The notes: generated by a model not told the origin, from the letters alone. DNA of 64,000 nucleotides from PGZG01 sp046292765 (GCA_046292765.1 JBKBQA010000008.1:62001-126000); one strand, 5' to 3'; shown: positions 8,285-17,903, counted from the first letter of the stretch. Numbers and translations are program-made.

Positions 8285-10717
8285 ATGCCCGTGCGACCAC
8301 TCCGTCGGCTGCTGATCATCTTGTTCGGCCTCAGTATTGCCGTGCTTACGGTGGCCACGCACAACGTGGCGCAGGCAGCAGCGGCCGCGCCGCTGTCGGC
8401 GCATCCGCGTGCCGCCACTGAGGGCATGGTCTGGCTGCGCGATCGCGAGCACCAGCTCGGAGCCAAGGCCGCGCTGCAGGCGCTACGGGAACGAGGCGAG
8501 ACCAATACCCGCGGCAGCCACCCCTCGTTCGGCTTCGAGCGGGCGGCGATGTGGTTCCTGATTACCCTCGACAACGACACCCGTGAGGTGGACTGGATCC
8601 TGCAGGCCGGTCGCTCGCACATGGACCGCCTTGATCTCTATCTGTTCAACGATCAGGACGAATTGCTGCAGGTCATGCAGAACGGCGACCAGGTACGCTG
8701 GAAAGACCGTCCCTACCCCCACACCAACCTGCTCTTCCCGCTCGAACTTGAGCCTGGCGGTCGCTACCAGGTTGTACTGCGGGCCGAGAGCGTCGGCGCC
8801 ATTGAACTCCCGCTGACCCTGAACACACCCTACGGCTTCCAGCAATTCGACACCCTGTTCCAGAACTTTGTCGGTCTCTACGTCGGCGCCATTCTGGTCA
8901 TGGTGCTATTCAATCTGCTGCTCTACTTCTCGATCCGCGACCGCAGTTATCTGATGTATGTGCTCTACCTTGGCAGCCTGCTGATGTATCTGGCCAGCCG
9001 CGAAAGCCTCACCTTTCGCTGGTTCTGGCCAGACTCTCCCTGGCTCAACAATCCGGTCCAGGCGGCCTCGGCAATTTTCGGCACCGGATTTGTCGCCCTG
9101 TTTGCCTGCGAGTTCCTGCAACTGCGCCGAACCCGGCCAGCCATCGGCCGGGCGATGGCCTACACCGGCTGGACGCTTGTCCTTCTCGCGCCGTTGTCCG
9201 CCATGGTGGAAACCGGTCTGGTGCTGCGTATCGTCACCGCCAGCGCCGGCTTTCTGGTGATACCTATCATCCTGGTGTGCATCGACCAGATTCGTCTCGG
9301 CAACCGCCCGGCGGCCTATTTCCTGCTCTCCTTCAGCCCGTTGGCGGTGATGGTGGTGCTGTTCATGATGAAGACCTACGCCGTGATCGACAGCAGCTGG
9401 CTGCTCGATCACGCGTTTGAAATCGGCAGCACGCTGGAGGCATGGCTACTGTCCTTCGCACTGGCATACCGGTTCACCATGCTGCGCAACGAGAACGAAC
9501 GGATTCAGCGCGAAGCCACAGTAGAGCTGGAACAAAGGGTTATCGAACGCACCCGGGAGCTTCATAATGCCCTGAATGCCCGCAGCCAGTTCCTCGCCGT
9601 GATGAGTCACGAGATTCGCACACCGCTAAACGGCATCATCGGCACTGTCGATATGCTCAAAGGCAGTGACATGGCGGTAGAGCAACGACGTCATCTGCAT
9701 GTCATCGAACAATCCGGTAACACCCTGCTGGCCCTGATTAACGACATTCTCGATTACGCCAGTATCGAATCCGGCAAGGTGCCACTCAGCAGCGAGCCGT
9801 TCAGCCTGCCCGCGCTGGCCAGCGAAACCAGCAGCCTCTATCAGCAAAATGCCCACATCAAGGGCGTTCCGCTGACGCTCACGCTTGACCCGAACATCGG
9901 CACGCTCTGCGTCGGCGACCCGGTCAGGCTACGTCAGATACTCGGCAACCTGATCAGCAACGCCGTCAAGTTCACCGAACAGGGCAGCGTCAGCGTGCGA
10001 TTGCAACGGGATCACGAGAATCCCGACTATGTGCTGTTTGAAGTGGAGGACACCGGCATCGGTATTGCCGCCGATCAGCTCGGCCAATTGTTCGAACTGT
10101 TTCAGCAAGGTGATGGCTCAACCCGTCGCCGCTACGGCGGCACAGGGCTCGGCCTTGCCATCTGCAGGCAGCTGGTTGAACTGATCGGCGGCGAAATCGG
10201 CGTCCAGAGTACCGAGGGCAAAGGCTCACGATTCTGGTTCCGCTTGCCGCTGCCGCCCACCTCAGTGGAGCAGCGCCATGCCGACGCCTGGGACCATAGC
10301 GTCGACATGCGCACGCCGCTGTCACGCCTGCTGATTGTCGATGACAACCACGTCAATTTGCTGGTGGCGCAGGGCCTGGCACGCAAGCTGGGGCATGACG
10401 TTGAGGTGGCTGAAAGTGGCCCGGAGGCGATCGCCGTGCTGCTCAACGACAGCCGGCCCTACGATCTGATTTTGATGGATTGCGAAATGCCGGACATGGA
10501 CGGTTTTGAAACCGCAGCAGAAATTATCCGACTTCAGAATGAGGGGCGTATCCCACCGATTCCGATTGTCGCCCTCACCGCCCATGCGGTGCCCGACAAG
10601 ATCCACGCCTGTCACGACGCAGGCATGATTAGCCATATCGCCAAACCCATCAATAGCGAGAAGCTCGACAAGGAACTGCGTCAGATACTGGGCGCCAGCA
10701 AGACGGACAAACGCTAG
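8285..10717 (+). CDS. Hybrid sensor histidine kinase with 7TMR-DISM sensor and receiver domain
   Basis: The protein is about 810 residues. The start at 8285 gives a signal peptide (MPVRPLRRLLIILFGLSIA); an in-frame ATG at 8216 is an alternative. After a periplasmic 7TMR-DISM extracellular domain (roughly 45-180) come seven hydrophobic helices (about 190-390), typical of 7TMR-DISM sensors. A HisKA domain follows, with the phospho-accepting His at about residue 442 in the box FLAVMSHEIRTPLNG. The HATPase has the N box LGNLISNAVKF and G boxes (DTGIGI, GGTGLGLAI). A C-terminal receiver carries Asp732 in LILMDCEMPDMDG. It is predicted to pass phosphate from His to its own receiver and then to a phosphotransfer protein that is not encoded nearby. 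The ligand is unknown. Confidence 0.92.
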   Translation: MPVRPLRRLLIILFGLSIAVLTVATHNVAQAAAAAPLSAHPRAATEGMVWLRDREHQLGAKAALQALRERGETNTRGSHPSFGFERAAMWFLITLDNDTREVDWILQAGRSHMDRLDLYLFNDQDELLQVMQNGDQVRWKDRPYPHTNLLFPLELEPGGRYQVVLRAESVGAIELPLTLNTPYGFQQFDTLFQNFVGLYVGAILVMVLFNLLLYFSIRDRSYLMYVLYLGSLLMYLASRESLTFRWFWPDSPWLNNPVQAASAIFGTGFVALFACEFLQLRRTRPAIGRAMAYTGWTLVLLAPLSAMVETGLVLRIVTASAGFLVIPIILVCIDQIRLGNRPAAYFLLSFSPLAVMVVLFMMKTYAVIDSSWLLDHAFEIGSTLEAWLLSFALAYRFTMLRNENERIQREATVELEQRVIERTRELHNALNARSQFLAVMSHEIRTPLNGIIGTVDMLKGSDMAVEQRRHLHVIEQSGNTLLALINDILDYASIESGKVPLSSEPFSLPALASETSSLYQQNAHIKGVPLTLTLDPNIGTLCVGDPVRLRQILGNLISNAVKFTEQGSVSVRLQRDHENPDYVLFEVEDTGIGIAADQLGQLFELFQQGDGSTRRRYGGTGLGLAICRQLVELIGGEIGVQSTEGKGSRFWFRLPLPPTSVEQRHADAWDHSVDMRTPLSRLLIVDDNHVNLLVAQGLARKLGHDVEVAESGPEAIAVLLNDSRPYDLILMDCEMPDMDGFETAAEIIRLQNEGRIPPIPIVALTAHAVPDKIHACHDAGMISHIAKPINSEKLDKELRQILGASKTDKR

Positions 10718-12090
10718 GCGCGAACCATATCCCGCATCAGTCGATCAACAAAGCGCTCCAGCCCCGCCAGGGTCGAGCAGCTGACCGCTGCGCGGCAGTA
10801 GGGCTGATACAACGGCATTACCGAATCACCACTGCCCCAGCGATTAGTCGATTCCGGATTCAGCCAGTAAAGCTGCTTGCAGCGCCTGCCGACATGCGCC
10901 AGCAATTGCTGTTCTGCAGGCAGGTCATTATTGCGGGCGTCACCAAGAATAATCACAGTGGTGCGCTGATCGAGGTCCTGCTCCGCCAGATCAAGAAACT
11001 GACGCAACATGGTGCCGTAATCGGTGCCCGATCCGGCGTAGCGATCCATCACCTCAGCAATGGCCTGCTCCGACGGCAGCAACCGAAACAGATCCGTCAC
11101 CTCGCCAAAACGGGAAGCAAAGGCAAAGCTGCGCACCGACGGCACCACATCATTGACCGCATACAGGAACATCAGCAGGAAACGGGCGGCGGCACTGACC
11201 GAACTGCTGACATCACAGATCACCATCAACTTCGGCTTCTGGATCCGCTTGCGCCGCCACACCAGTGATGCCGGCACACCGCCATGGCGTACCGCCATCA
11301 CTGTGGTACGGCGACCATCGAGCTGCCCTCGACGGGCACGACGCTGGCGCCGACCATGTTTTCGTGCCAGCCGGCGGGCCATTTTTTCCACCAGCACCCG
11401 CACATCCCGGAACTCCGCCAACGTTCGCAAGCTGGCTTCGCGAATCATCTGCTCGCGCAATTGCCGACCATGCTCGCGAGCCTGCAACACAAACTGGTCC
11501 GCCACATACTCGCGCACCGCCTGACGCAACTGGTCGCGCCCACCTCGCAGCCGTGCTGCCAGCTGTTGCTGCTGGCGACCGCCATCCTGTTCCAGCTGCA
11601 GGATTTCCTGATCAAGCGCGGCCGCACCCATGGCCTGCATGATGCGGCGGCCGTAGAGACCCTTCTGGGTAATCACCCGGATGTTGTCGAGCCCCACCGC
11701 CTGTGCCGCTTGGGCCATCTGTCTGTCAAGCGCAGCATTGTCTTCACTCAACAGCTGCTGACCGAGCGAAGACGATGCTCCGGCGCCGGCGCCGCCCTGC
11801 TGGCCGGACATCAGATCGCGCAGCCGCTCCAGCATTGATGGTGGCGGGTCTGCAGCAGGGGTCGGCGGTATGCCGTCGAAACGAAAGAAGGCATCAAAGC
11901 AGTCGTCAAAGGCAACTTTGTCGGCTTCGCTTTTCGCCAGCACCAGCGACAACGCCTGCTTCAGGGCGGTGCGATCCTGATAGCCGATCAGTGCCACCAC
12001 CTGCACTGCGTCCAGCGTTTCTGCCGTCGACACCGGGATTTCGGCGCCACGCAGCACCTTGATAAAGCGACCAATGACCCGCTCGGTCAT
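10714..12090 (-). CDS. VWA (CoxE-like) domain protein paired with a MoxR ATPase
   Basis: The 458-residue protein has a charged N-terminal helical region, an Arg/Gln-rich middle section and a C-terminal von Willebrand A domain. The metal-binding MIDAS motif is DVSSSVSA, with supporting GTDYGTML and the late Asp in IILGDARNN, so metal coordination looks intact. CoxE-like proteins act with MoxR AAA+ ATPases as chaperone pairs that mature or insert cofactors into target enzymes; the best known example is CoxD/CoxE in CO dehydrogenase. The start lies nine bases after the stop of the MoxR gene, so the two form an operon. The client enzyme is not in the window. The 3' end overlaps the convergent kinase gene by four bases. 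Confidence 0.9.
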   Translation of the reverse strand: MTERVIGRFIKVLRGAEIPVSTAETLDAVQVVALIGYQDRTALKQALSLVLAKSEADKVAFDDCFDAFFRFDGIPPTPAADPPPSMLERLRDLMSGQQGGAGAGASSSLGQQLLSEDNAALDRQMAQAAQAVGLDNIRVITQKGLYGRRIMQAMGAAALDQEILQLEQDGGRQQQQLAARLRGGRDQLRQAVREYVADQFVLQAREHGRQLREQMIREASLRTLAEFRDVRVLVEKMARRLARKHGRRQRRARRGQLDGRRTTVMAVRHGGVPASLVWRRKRIQKPKLMVICDVSSSVSAAARFLLMFLYAVNDVVPSVRSFAFASRFGEVTDLFRLLPSEQAIAEVMDRYAGSGTDYGTMLRQFLDLAEQDLDQRTTVIILGDARNNDLPAEQQLLAHVGRRCKQLYWLNPESTNRWGSGDSVMPLYQPYCRAAVSCSTLAGLERFVDRLMRDMVRA

Positions 12091-12099
12091 AGCCGCAAC

Positions 12100-13014
12100 T
12101 CAGCGCAGCAGTGCTGGCAAATCATCGCGCACCTGACGAATATCTTCTTCATGCTTGAGCAGCAAATTGAGGGTGCTATCCACCAGCGCCGGATCCAGCG
12201 CGTCAACATTGAGCAGCAACAACGCCCGGGCCCAGTCGATGGATTCCGACACCGCCGGCTGCTTCTTCAGATCCAGCCCGCGCAGACGCTGGACAAAGTT
12301 GACCAATTGCTGCCGCAGCGCCGCAGGTGCCTCCGGCACCCGGGCAGCAATAATCTGCTGCTCCAGGGCCGCATCAGGAAACGGAATATACAGATGCAGA
12401 CAGCGACGCTTGAGCGCATCCGACAGCTCTCGACTGTTGTTACTGGTAAGAAACACCAGCGGTTCATGCCGCGCCTTCACCGTGCCCAGTTCCGGAATCG
12501 AAATCTGGTAATCGGACAGCAGCTCCAGCAAGAACGCCTCGAACTCCTGATCAGCCTTGTCGACCTCATCAATCAGCAGCACCACCGCCTCTTCGGCACG
12601 CAGGGCTTGCAGCAATGGTCGTGGCTCCAGGAAGGTTTCCGAGTAAAACGCATCACCAAGGTCACCCAGTCGAGCCAAACTATCGGCAAGTCCGCACGCG
12701 CCCTCCAGCTGACCTCCAAGCTGCTCGCGCAACAGCTGCGTGTAAAGCAACTGCTTGCCATATTTCCACTCATACAGTGCCCGCGCCTCATCAAGCCCTT
12801 CGTAACACTGAAGACGAATCAGCGGCGCTTCGAGAAAGGCAGCACTGGCCTTGGCCAGCTCGGTCTTGCCAACGCCGGGCGGGCCCTCCACCAGCACCGG
12901 CTTGCGCAACTGGGCAGCGAGATACACTGCCATGGCAATACGGTCATTGCAGATATAGCCCTGACGGGCGAAGCTGTCGCGCACTTCCGCGACAGACGGG
13001 ATACGGGTTTTCAT
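12100..13014 (-). CDS. MoxR-family AAA+ ATPase
   Basis: The 304-residue AAA+ ATPase has Walker A GPPGVGKT at 44-51, Walker B VVLLIDE at 144-150, sensor-1 FLTSNNSRELSDALKRRC and an arginine finger within that stretch. The start MKTRIPSVAEVRDSF puts Walker A at the usual place for the MoxR class. MoxR proteins remodel client proteins or insert metal cofactors together with VWA partners, and the gene directly downstream is such a partner. It is cytosolic and likely hexameric. It is divergent from the HAD hydrolase gene with 47 bases between starts, so the two promoters must overlap. Confidence 0.93.
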   Translation of the reverse strand: MKTRIPSVAEVRDSFARQGYICNDRIAMAVYLAAQLRKPVLVEGPPGVGKTELAKASAAFLEAPLIRLQCYEGLDEARALYEWKYGKQLLYTQLLREQLGGQLEGACGLADSLARLGDLGDAFYSETFLEPRPLLQALRAEEAVVLLIDEVDKADQEFEAFLLELLSDYQISIPELGTVKARHEPLVFLTSNNSRELSDALKRRCLHLYIPFPDAALEQQIIAARVPEAPAALRQQLVNFVQRLRGLDLKKQPAVSESIDWARALLLLNVDALDPALVDSTLNLLLKHEEDIRQVRDDLPALLR

Positions 13015-13061
13015 GCACGAACCTGTCAGCCGGTCGAATCGCCAGTCTACAGGGAATCGTC

Positions 13062-13697
13062 ATGCCCCGGATAACCACCGTGTTCTTTGATTTTGGCGGC
13101 GTTATCGCCGACAGCCCCTTCACCAACCTGACTCGCTTCGAACAGCAACAGGGCTTGCCGACGGACTTTATCCGTCTCACCAACGCCGTCGACCCGGACG
13201 ATAATGCCTGGGCCTGCTTCGAACGCGGCGAAATTGATCTGGACGAATTTGATCGCCGCTTTCGCGACCAGAGCCGGCGCCGCGGCCATGAGGTGTCGGG
13301 GCGGGCGCTGATGCCGCTGTTGCAGGTGCCAGTGCGGGCGGCGATGGTGCAGTTGCTGGATCAGTTGCGTACCGGCGGCTTGCGCCTTGCCTGTCTCACC
13401 AACAACCTGCCGGTGGGCGAGGGCCCGGGCATGAGTCAGGATCCGGCCCACGAATCCAGCGTGCAGGACACTCTGGCTCGCTTTGAACTGGTGCTGGAAT
13501 CGTGCCGCAGCGGCTGCCGAAAGCCGGAACCCGCGTTTTATCGACTGGCCTGCGAGCGGATGCGAGTGATGCCTGAGGAGGTGGTGTTTATTGACGATCT
13601 CGGCATCAACCTCAAGCCCGCCCGGGCCATGGGCATGACCACGCTGAAGGCGCTGTCGGAGTCGCAGGTGATCGAGGCATTACCCGGCCTGCTGTGA
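13062..13697 (+). CDS. HAD-superfamily hydrolase (subfamily IA, ACAD10/epoxide-hydrolase-N type)
   Basis: The 211-residue product starts at the ATG at 13062, so that motif I (FFDFGGVIADS) lies at residues 8-18; the open frame extends upstream but only across the MoxR promoter and start. Motif II is CLTNNLP, motif III lysine is in CRKPEPAFY and motif IV is VVFIDDLGIN. In motif I the second residue pair is Asp-Phe-Gly rather than Asp-x-Asp, as in ACAD10-like and alpha-D-glucose-1-phosphatase-like members. It is probably a cytosolic phosphatase or a dehalogenase relative with unknown substrate. Confidence 0.88.
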   Translation: MPRITTVFFDFGGVIADSPFTNLTRFEQQQGLPTDFIRLTNAVDPDDNAWACFERGEIDLDEFDRRFRDQSRRRGHEVSGRALMPLLQVPVRAAMVQLLDQLRTGGLRLACLTNNLPVGEGPGMSQDPAHESSVQDTLARFELVLESCRSGCRKPEPAFYRLACERMRVMPEEVVFIDDLGINLKPARAMGMTTLKALSESQVIEALPGLL

Positions 13698-13712
13698 AAG
13701 GGCCGGGAAGAA

Positions 13713-14072
13713 TCAGTGCAGAACGATGTTGTCGGCGTACTGTACGCGGGGTGGTTCAATCGGGTCATCCTGCTCGGACCACTCGGCTTCCTGAACATCA
13801 AACTGGGCCGAGGTAACCTCGCCTTCGATCAAATCCGGGATGGCGTCGAGGAAGTGATCAACGTGCTCGGAGGCAAAGTGCTCCTCCAGCGCATCCAGCG
13901 AATCCCACTGTTGCCAGATCACGATCGTCTCCGGTGCATCCGCCTGAATATAGACCTCATAGGACAGACAGCCGTGCTCCGAACGGGAGGCCTCGGCCAG
14001 GATCTGGATCAGGGCCACCGCCTCTTCGCGGCGTTCGGCTTTGACCGGAATGGAGCCTTTGACAATGATCAT
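13713..14072 (-). CDS. Antibiotic biosynthesis monooxygenase (ABM) domain protein
   Basis: The 119-residue protein starts at the ATG at 14072 (MIIVKGSIPVKAE). The longer frame adds 13 residues that do not fit the fold. It shows the ABM/YgiN ferredoxin-like pattern: first strand IIVKGSIPV, helix RREEAVALIQILAEASRSE, the conserved GCLSYEVY, then IVIWQQWDSLDALEEHF and HFLDAIPDLIEG. Members act as small quinol or quinone monooxygenases, or as heme-degrading or stress proteins, and form dimers. The C-terminal 25 residues are acidic and not part of the domain. Function here is unknown. It converges with the HAD gene, 15 bases from its stop. Confidence 0.87.
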   Translation of the reverse strand: MIIVKGSIPVKAERREEAVALIQILAEASRSEHGCLSYEVYIQADAPETIVIWQQWDSLDALEEHFASEHVDHFLDAIPDLIEGEVTSAQFDVQEAEWSEQDDPIEPPRVQYADNIVLH

Positions 14073-14126
14073 GCGGGTCCGCGGTGACAATCGGGGCGCG
14101 AAGTCTAGCACAAACGGCCCCGCCTT

Positions 14127-14945
14127 TCAGGCCCCGGCGGTCGCCGCAGGCTTCAGTCGCTCGTTGAAGAACGCCAGCACCCGCTCCAGCGCCTCGCGGG
14201 TCGGATGGCCGGCCTTGTCGACCAGATCGGTGGTCAGCACCGAATGCGCCGTTATCGGGATATGGTGCGGATTACCCGGTTTGGAATTGATCTCGATCGC
14301 CTCGAAGCCATCCCCCAGCGCCTGCTCCAGCGCCCGGAAACGGGCGCCGGGGCAGAGCGGATCAGCGGTAAAACGCAACCCCAGCACCTTAAGGTCGTCT
14401 TCCTCCACCCGCTGCCGTACTGCTGCCACCACCTCCGGCGATGCATGCAGCCCCCGCCGCAGGGCCGGCAGCGGCCCCACCGGCAACGACGGCTGACTCA
14501 GCACCGGCGCCATCAGCCACGGGTCCATCGCCAGCGTCAGGGCGAAATTGCCGGTCAGACACATGCCGATGGCACCCACCGGGCCGCCCAGCTCCTCGTG
14601 GGCAGCACGGGCTAAACCGCGCAGATAGTCCGTCACCGGACTGGACTTGTCGGCACCGAGTACGCTGAACTCGCGTCGAATGCAGGCCGCCGACATCTGC
14701 CGCGCCACATAGGCAATCGAGAACCTCTGGCCGGGTGTGCCAAACAGCGACGGCATAAACACGGTGAAGCCTGCCTCCGCCACCCGCCGGGCAAAGCCGG
14801 CCACCTCGGGAGTAATGCCCGGCACCTCGTGAATCACCAGCACCGCCGGCCCCTGTCCCTTGCGGAATACCGGATAGGTGTAGCCGGCATGGCTGAACTC
14901 TTCAACGCTGAAATCCGCGAGCGGATCAAATTCCTTTATCGGCAT
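14127..14945 (-). CDS. Dienelactone hydrolase family protein
   Basis: The 272-residue alpha/beta-hydrolase has the dienelactone-hydrolase elbow GAIGMCLTGNF, where Cys replaces the usual Ser nucleophile, and an early VIHEVPGITPEV carrying the family glutamate. The late histidine is in NPHHIPITAHS, and the acid is likely in FTADPLCPG. Classical enzymes open dienelactones in chlorocatechol breakdown, but most chromosomal homologues have unassigned substrates. There are no catechol-pathway genes nearby, so I leave it as family level. It starts 12 bases downstream of the nitroreductase stop, implying an operon of nitroreductase followed by hydrolase. Confidence 0.9.
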   Translation of the reverse strand: MPIKEFDPLADFSVEEFSHAGYTYPVFRKGQGPAVLVIHEVPGITPEVAGFARRVAEAGFTVFMPSLFGTPGQRFSIAYVARQMSAACIRREFSVLGADKSSPVTDYLRGLARAAHEELGGPVGAIGMCLTGNFALTLAMDPWLMAPVLSQPSLPVGPLPALRRGLHASPEVVAAVRQRVEEDDLKVLGLRFTADPLCPGARFRALEQALGDGFEAIEINSKPGNPHHIPITAHSVLTTDLVDKAGHPTREALERVLAFFNERLKPAATAGA

Positions 14946-14957
14946 GTTGCTTGTCCT

Positions 14958-15641
14958 TCAGAGACGGTCGCGAAAGCGGACATTTTCGGTCAACGGCTCC
15001 CGCCCCACACGGGTACGGTTGGCCGCCACGGCCTCATCTTCATACCCGAAACTGATGCCGCAGAGAATGGCCGTGCTGTCCGGCTCCCCGAACAGATCAC
15101 GGACATCCTGCGGGTAGTAACGCATCGAGCCCTGGGCACAGCTGCCGATACCGTAGCTGGTCATCACCAGCATCAGGGTCTGGATATACATGCCGACATC
15201 AAGCGCCACGGTCACGCCGAACTGGCGCTCCATGGCGATAAAAGCCACATGCGGCGCATCAAACAGCTCAAAGTTGCGCAGGCTGGCACGCGCCCGGCCT
15301 TCGCGGTCATCCCGGGCAATGCCCATGTTGTTATACAGCTCCACCGCGCAGTCGACCTGACGCTTGCGATAGACACCCTCAAAGTTGGGCAGATGCTCGA
15401 AGTCCGGCTGGATCGGTCGACCCTGACTGACGTTCTCGACCATCCTGCGACGCAGCTCGTCACGCATTTCGCCAGAGGCAACAAACACCTTCCACGGCTG
15501 GATGTTGCAGTTCGATGGCGCCAGTTGCGCCAGGCTGAACACCTCGTCGAGCAGCCCCTGCGGCACCGGATCCGGGCGAAAGCCGCGCACCGAGCGACGT
15601 TGCCGCAACACCTGCTCCAGACTCATTTCTGCTGCGGTCAT
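14958..15641 (-). CDS. Nitroreductase-family FMN oxidoreductase
   Basis: The 227-residue protein has the nitroreductase N-terminal motif RRSVRGFRPDPVPQ, the FMN contact region LAPSNCNIQPWKVFV, and the C-terminal GIGSCAQGSMRYYPQ. I chose the ATG at 15641 (MTAAEMSLEQVL) because the longer reading adds a basic tail absent from the family. These enzymes reduce nitroaromatics, quinones or related substrates with NAD(P)H and act as dimers in the cytosol. Arginines in the FMN motif (RRS at about residues 15-17) are present. The gene leads a two-gene operon with the dienelactone-hydrolase-like protein. Confidence 0.9.
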   Translation of the reverse strand: MTAAEMSLEQVLRQRRSVRGFRPDPVPQGLLDEVFSLAQLAPSNCNIQPWKVFVASGEMRDELRRRMVENVSQGRPIQPDFEHLPNFEGVYRKRQVDCAVELYNNMGIARDDREGRARASLRNFELFDAPHVAFIAMERQFGVTVALDVGMYIQTLMLVMTSYGIGSCAQGSMRYYPQDVRDLFGEPDSTAILCGISFGYEDEAVAANRTRVGREPLTENVRFRDRL

Positions 15642-15712
15642 GGATTGTCTCCGACTTCGTTGTTGAGAGAGGTAAAACAAAGTAACACCATCAATGCCTC
15701 CCTCGATCCATA

Positions 15713-17623
15713 TCAGGGCTCCAGCAGCGAGCGCAAGCGCGGCGTGTCATTGCCCGCATCAATCCACCAGATGCTGTCGCCGTCCGCAGCAGCAGAGATA
15801 TCCCAGCTCGCATCGGAAAAGGTGTCGAAAGTTTGCAGCTCGGAGCGCACCTTGCCGATGCCACCTGCACTTTCAGGCTGGCCGCTGCTGCCGGTGTCCC
15901 AGAAGCTGGCGCTTACCGCACAGCTATTCGCAAAGCCGATAAGACCACCAAAACGCGGCGACAAGGGCGCCACCGACCCAAGAGAGTAACTGGTGCCGAT
16001 AACAATGTTCGCAGATTCCGTAATACAGCCCCCAACCAGCCCGCCGACGCCGGACGATGCATCAGCCGTGGATTCGGAAAACACCGCGCCAGTAGCGAAA
16101 CTATTGTTGATCGACGCAGTGTCAGCAGAAACGGAGCTGAGGTCGAGAGCGCCCACCAACCCCCCTACATTCTGAGCACCCGCCGCATCTCCGCTGGCAT
16201 GACCCTCGCTAATGCGGGCACTGCCTGTCACATAGCCGACCAGACCACCGATACGCCGGACGCCGTCCACCGCGCCGCTGGCGTGGCTTTTAATAACCCG
16301 GGAGTCGCCCCACAACCAGCCCACCAGACCGCCGGCGGTGCGCTCGCTGACCAGCACATCCCCTGTTGCATGGCTACGGCGGACTTCACCGTCAAGCATG
16401 CTCCCGACAAGGCCACCGGCATTTTTCTCTGCCTCAACCGCACCAGTGGCATAACTGTCCTCAATGGTGCCGCGCACAAATCCTGCCAGGCCACCAATCC
16501 CGTCCAGCCCTTCCACAGCACCCGTGGCATAGCTGCTGGAAACAATCGCGTTAGAGGCGACATACCCGACAAGACCACCGACCTGATCACGCAGCGCCTG
16601 CACCTTGCCACTGGCATGGCTGCCAATGACCACGGATGCCCCGTCTACCGAGCCCAACAGACCTCCTATCTGGTTGCGTCCACCCGACACATCAACGGTG
16701 GAATAACTGTCAACAATATTGGAGGTGATCGCCCGCCCGACGAGGCCACCCACACTATCGCCACTACTTGTCCCCCCCACCAAGCCGCTGGCATGGCACG
16801 CGACTATGGCCCCCCTCTCAAATTGGCCGGCAAGCGGGCCTACATAGTCCTGACCCGTTATCGCGGCCTCAAACAGGCTTAGATGACGAAGGGACGCGCC
16901 ATCCGTATGGCCGAACAGCCCCACATAGGAGCTTGAGGGCCGGTGGATATTCAGATTGCGAATGACATTGCCGAGGCCTTCGAAGGTGCCATTAAAGGTA
17001 ATATTCCAGGCGTTTCCCACCGGGGCGAAGCCGGCCCCTTCATTCCACTCTGCAGTAGGCGACGCATCAATCTCCGCGCCCAGTGCAAAGTGGCCGTCGA
17101 GTGCTCCGCGCATGCCCTGCAAGGTGCCGTCATCGCTACTGTTTGAGTTGCCCAGCGCTGTAATCACGGTAAACGTGGTTTTGACGCCATCCGGCCCGGT
17201 CAGCTCGAAGCTCTCTCCGGCAGGCAGGGTCACCGGAGCCGTGATGCGATAGCTGGCGTCCGGGTTGGCGCCGCCGTACACCAGCACCAGCTTGCCATTG
17301 GGCAGTGAAATCGGCTGGCTGATTTTCAAATTGCCGTGGGTTACCAGCGTCAGGGGGTGGGTGCCGACACTGTTGATGGCGATATCGATATCCATATCCC
17401 CCGTGTCAAGCTCCACCGTCACCGGGCCCCGCCTCAGATGCCGCTGGATCTCATCACGATACTCGGTGGACAACGGCTCGTCCGGCAGCAGCGACCAGGT
17501 GCAGCGATCTTCGCCGTCACATTGCGTTGCCGTCAGCGGCAGCCGGTCACCATTACCGGAACCACCACAACCGACAACCAGAATGGCCGGCAAAAGACCC
17601 GCCAGCAGATATCGCACTTTCAT
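15713..17623 (-). CDS. GLUG-repeat lipoprotein, probable surface protein
   Basis: The 636-residue product starts at the ATG at 17623, giving a lipoprotein signal MKVRYLLAGLLPAILVVGC with Cys at residue 19 followed by GG. After about 190 residues it has at least eight tandem GLUG-type repeats of 25-30 residues (GGLVGRA, GGLLGSV, GGLVGYV, GGLAGFV, GGLVGSM, GGLVGWL, GGLVGYV, GGLVGAL), each followed by a SYSTV/SHASG/SYATG strand. This builds a right-handed beta-helix-like stack found in bacterial adhesins and surface proteins. The last 60 residues contain a capping FWDTGSSGQPESAGG. Adhesion or extracellular matrix function is inferred. The frame runs upstream of 17623, but that part has no signal-peptide logic. 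Confidence 0.82.
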   Translation of the reverse strand: MKVRYLLAGLLPAILVVGCGGSGNGDRLPLTATQCDGEDRCTWSLLPDEPLSTEYRDEIQRHLRRGPVTVELDTGDMDIDIAINSVGTHPLTLVTHGNLKISQPISLPNGKLVLVYGGANPDASYRITAPVTLPAGESFELTGPDGVKTTFTVITALGNSNSSDDGTLQGMRGALDGHFALGAEIDASPTAEWNEGAGFAPVGNAWNITFNGTFEGLGNVIRNLNIHRPSSSYVGLFGHTDGASLRHLSLFEAAITGQDYVGPLAGQFERGAIVACHASGLVGGTSSGDSVGGLVGRAITSNIVDSYSTVDVSGGRNQIGGLLGSVDGASVVIGSHASGKVQALRDQVGGLVGYVASNAIVSSSYATGAVEGLDGIGGLAGFVRGTIEDSYATGAVEAEKNAGGLVGSMLDGEVRRSHATGDVLVSERTAGGLVGWLWGDSRVIKSHASGAVDGVRRIGGLVGYVTGSARISEGHASGDAAGAQNVGGLVGALDLSSVSADTASINNSFATGAVFSESTADASSGVGGLVGGCITESANIVIGTSYSLGSVAPLSPRFGGLIGFANSCAVSASFWDTGSSGQPESAGGIGKVRSELQTFDTFSDASWDISAAADGDSIWWIDAGNDTPRLRSLLEP

Positions 17624-17802
17624 CGCTTTTTCCCCAAACAGTGAGTGGCACAGCCCGCAAACGGGACGTGTCATTGCCAGCACCGACCCACCGGAGACTG
17701 TCTCTGCGGCATCGCTGGACAACAACTTTCCCCAATTCTGCCGAGGAATGGAAACCATGCACGAACGTGCAGCAATCGATTCCTGACGAAATACCTGTTT
17801 TT

Positions 17803-17818
17803 TGTGACCAGCGTCACA
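17803..17818. promoter_or_regulatory. Perfect CRP/Vfr-type binding site
   Basis: The 16-base sequence TGTGACCAGCGTCACA is an exact match to TGTGA-N6-TCACA, the binding site of cAMP receptor protein and its pseudomonad relative Vfr. It lies 85 bases before the 26-codon gene at 17904 and 180 bases from the divergent GLUG lipoprotein start, so it could serve either. A class III adenylate cyclase is encoded at 42330. Confidence 0.65.
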
Positions 17819-17903
17819 ACTCGGTTCGCGGTGAGAATGCGTAGCAGTTTACGGTCAGGCAACCGAAGGCGGCTTATCATGAACGGCAAAGGAGGACTGT
17901 GCG

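Noticed and set aside
16000..17000. Repeated DNA in this stretch as a CRISPR or satellite array
   Set aside because: The repeats follow 25-30 residue protein units of varying DNA sequence inside one frame (GLUG repeats), not exact DNA repeats with spacers.
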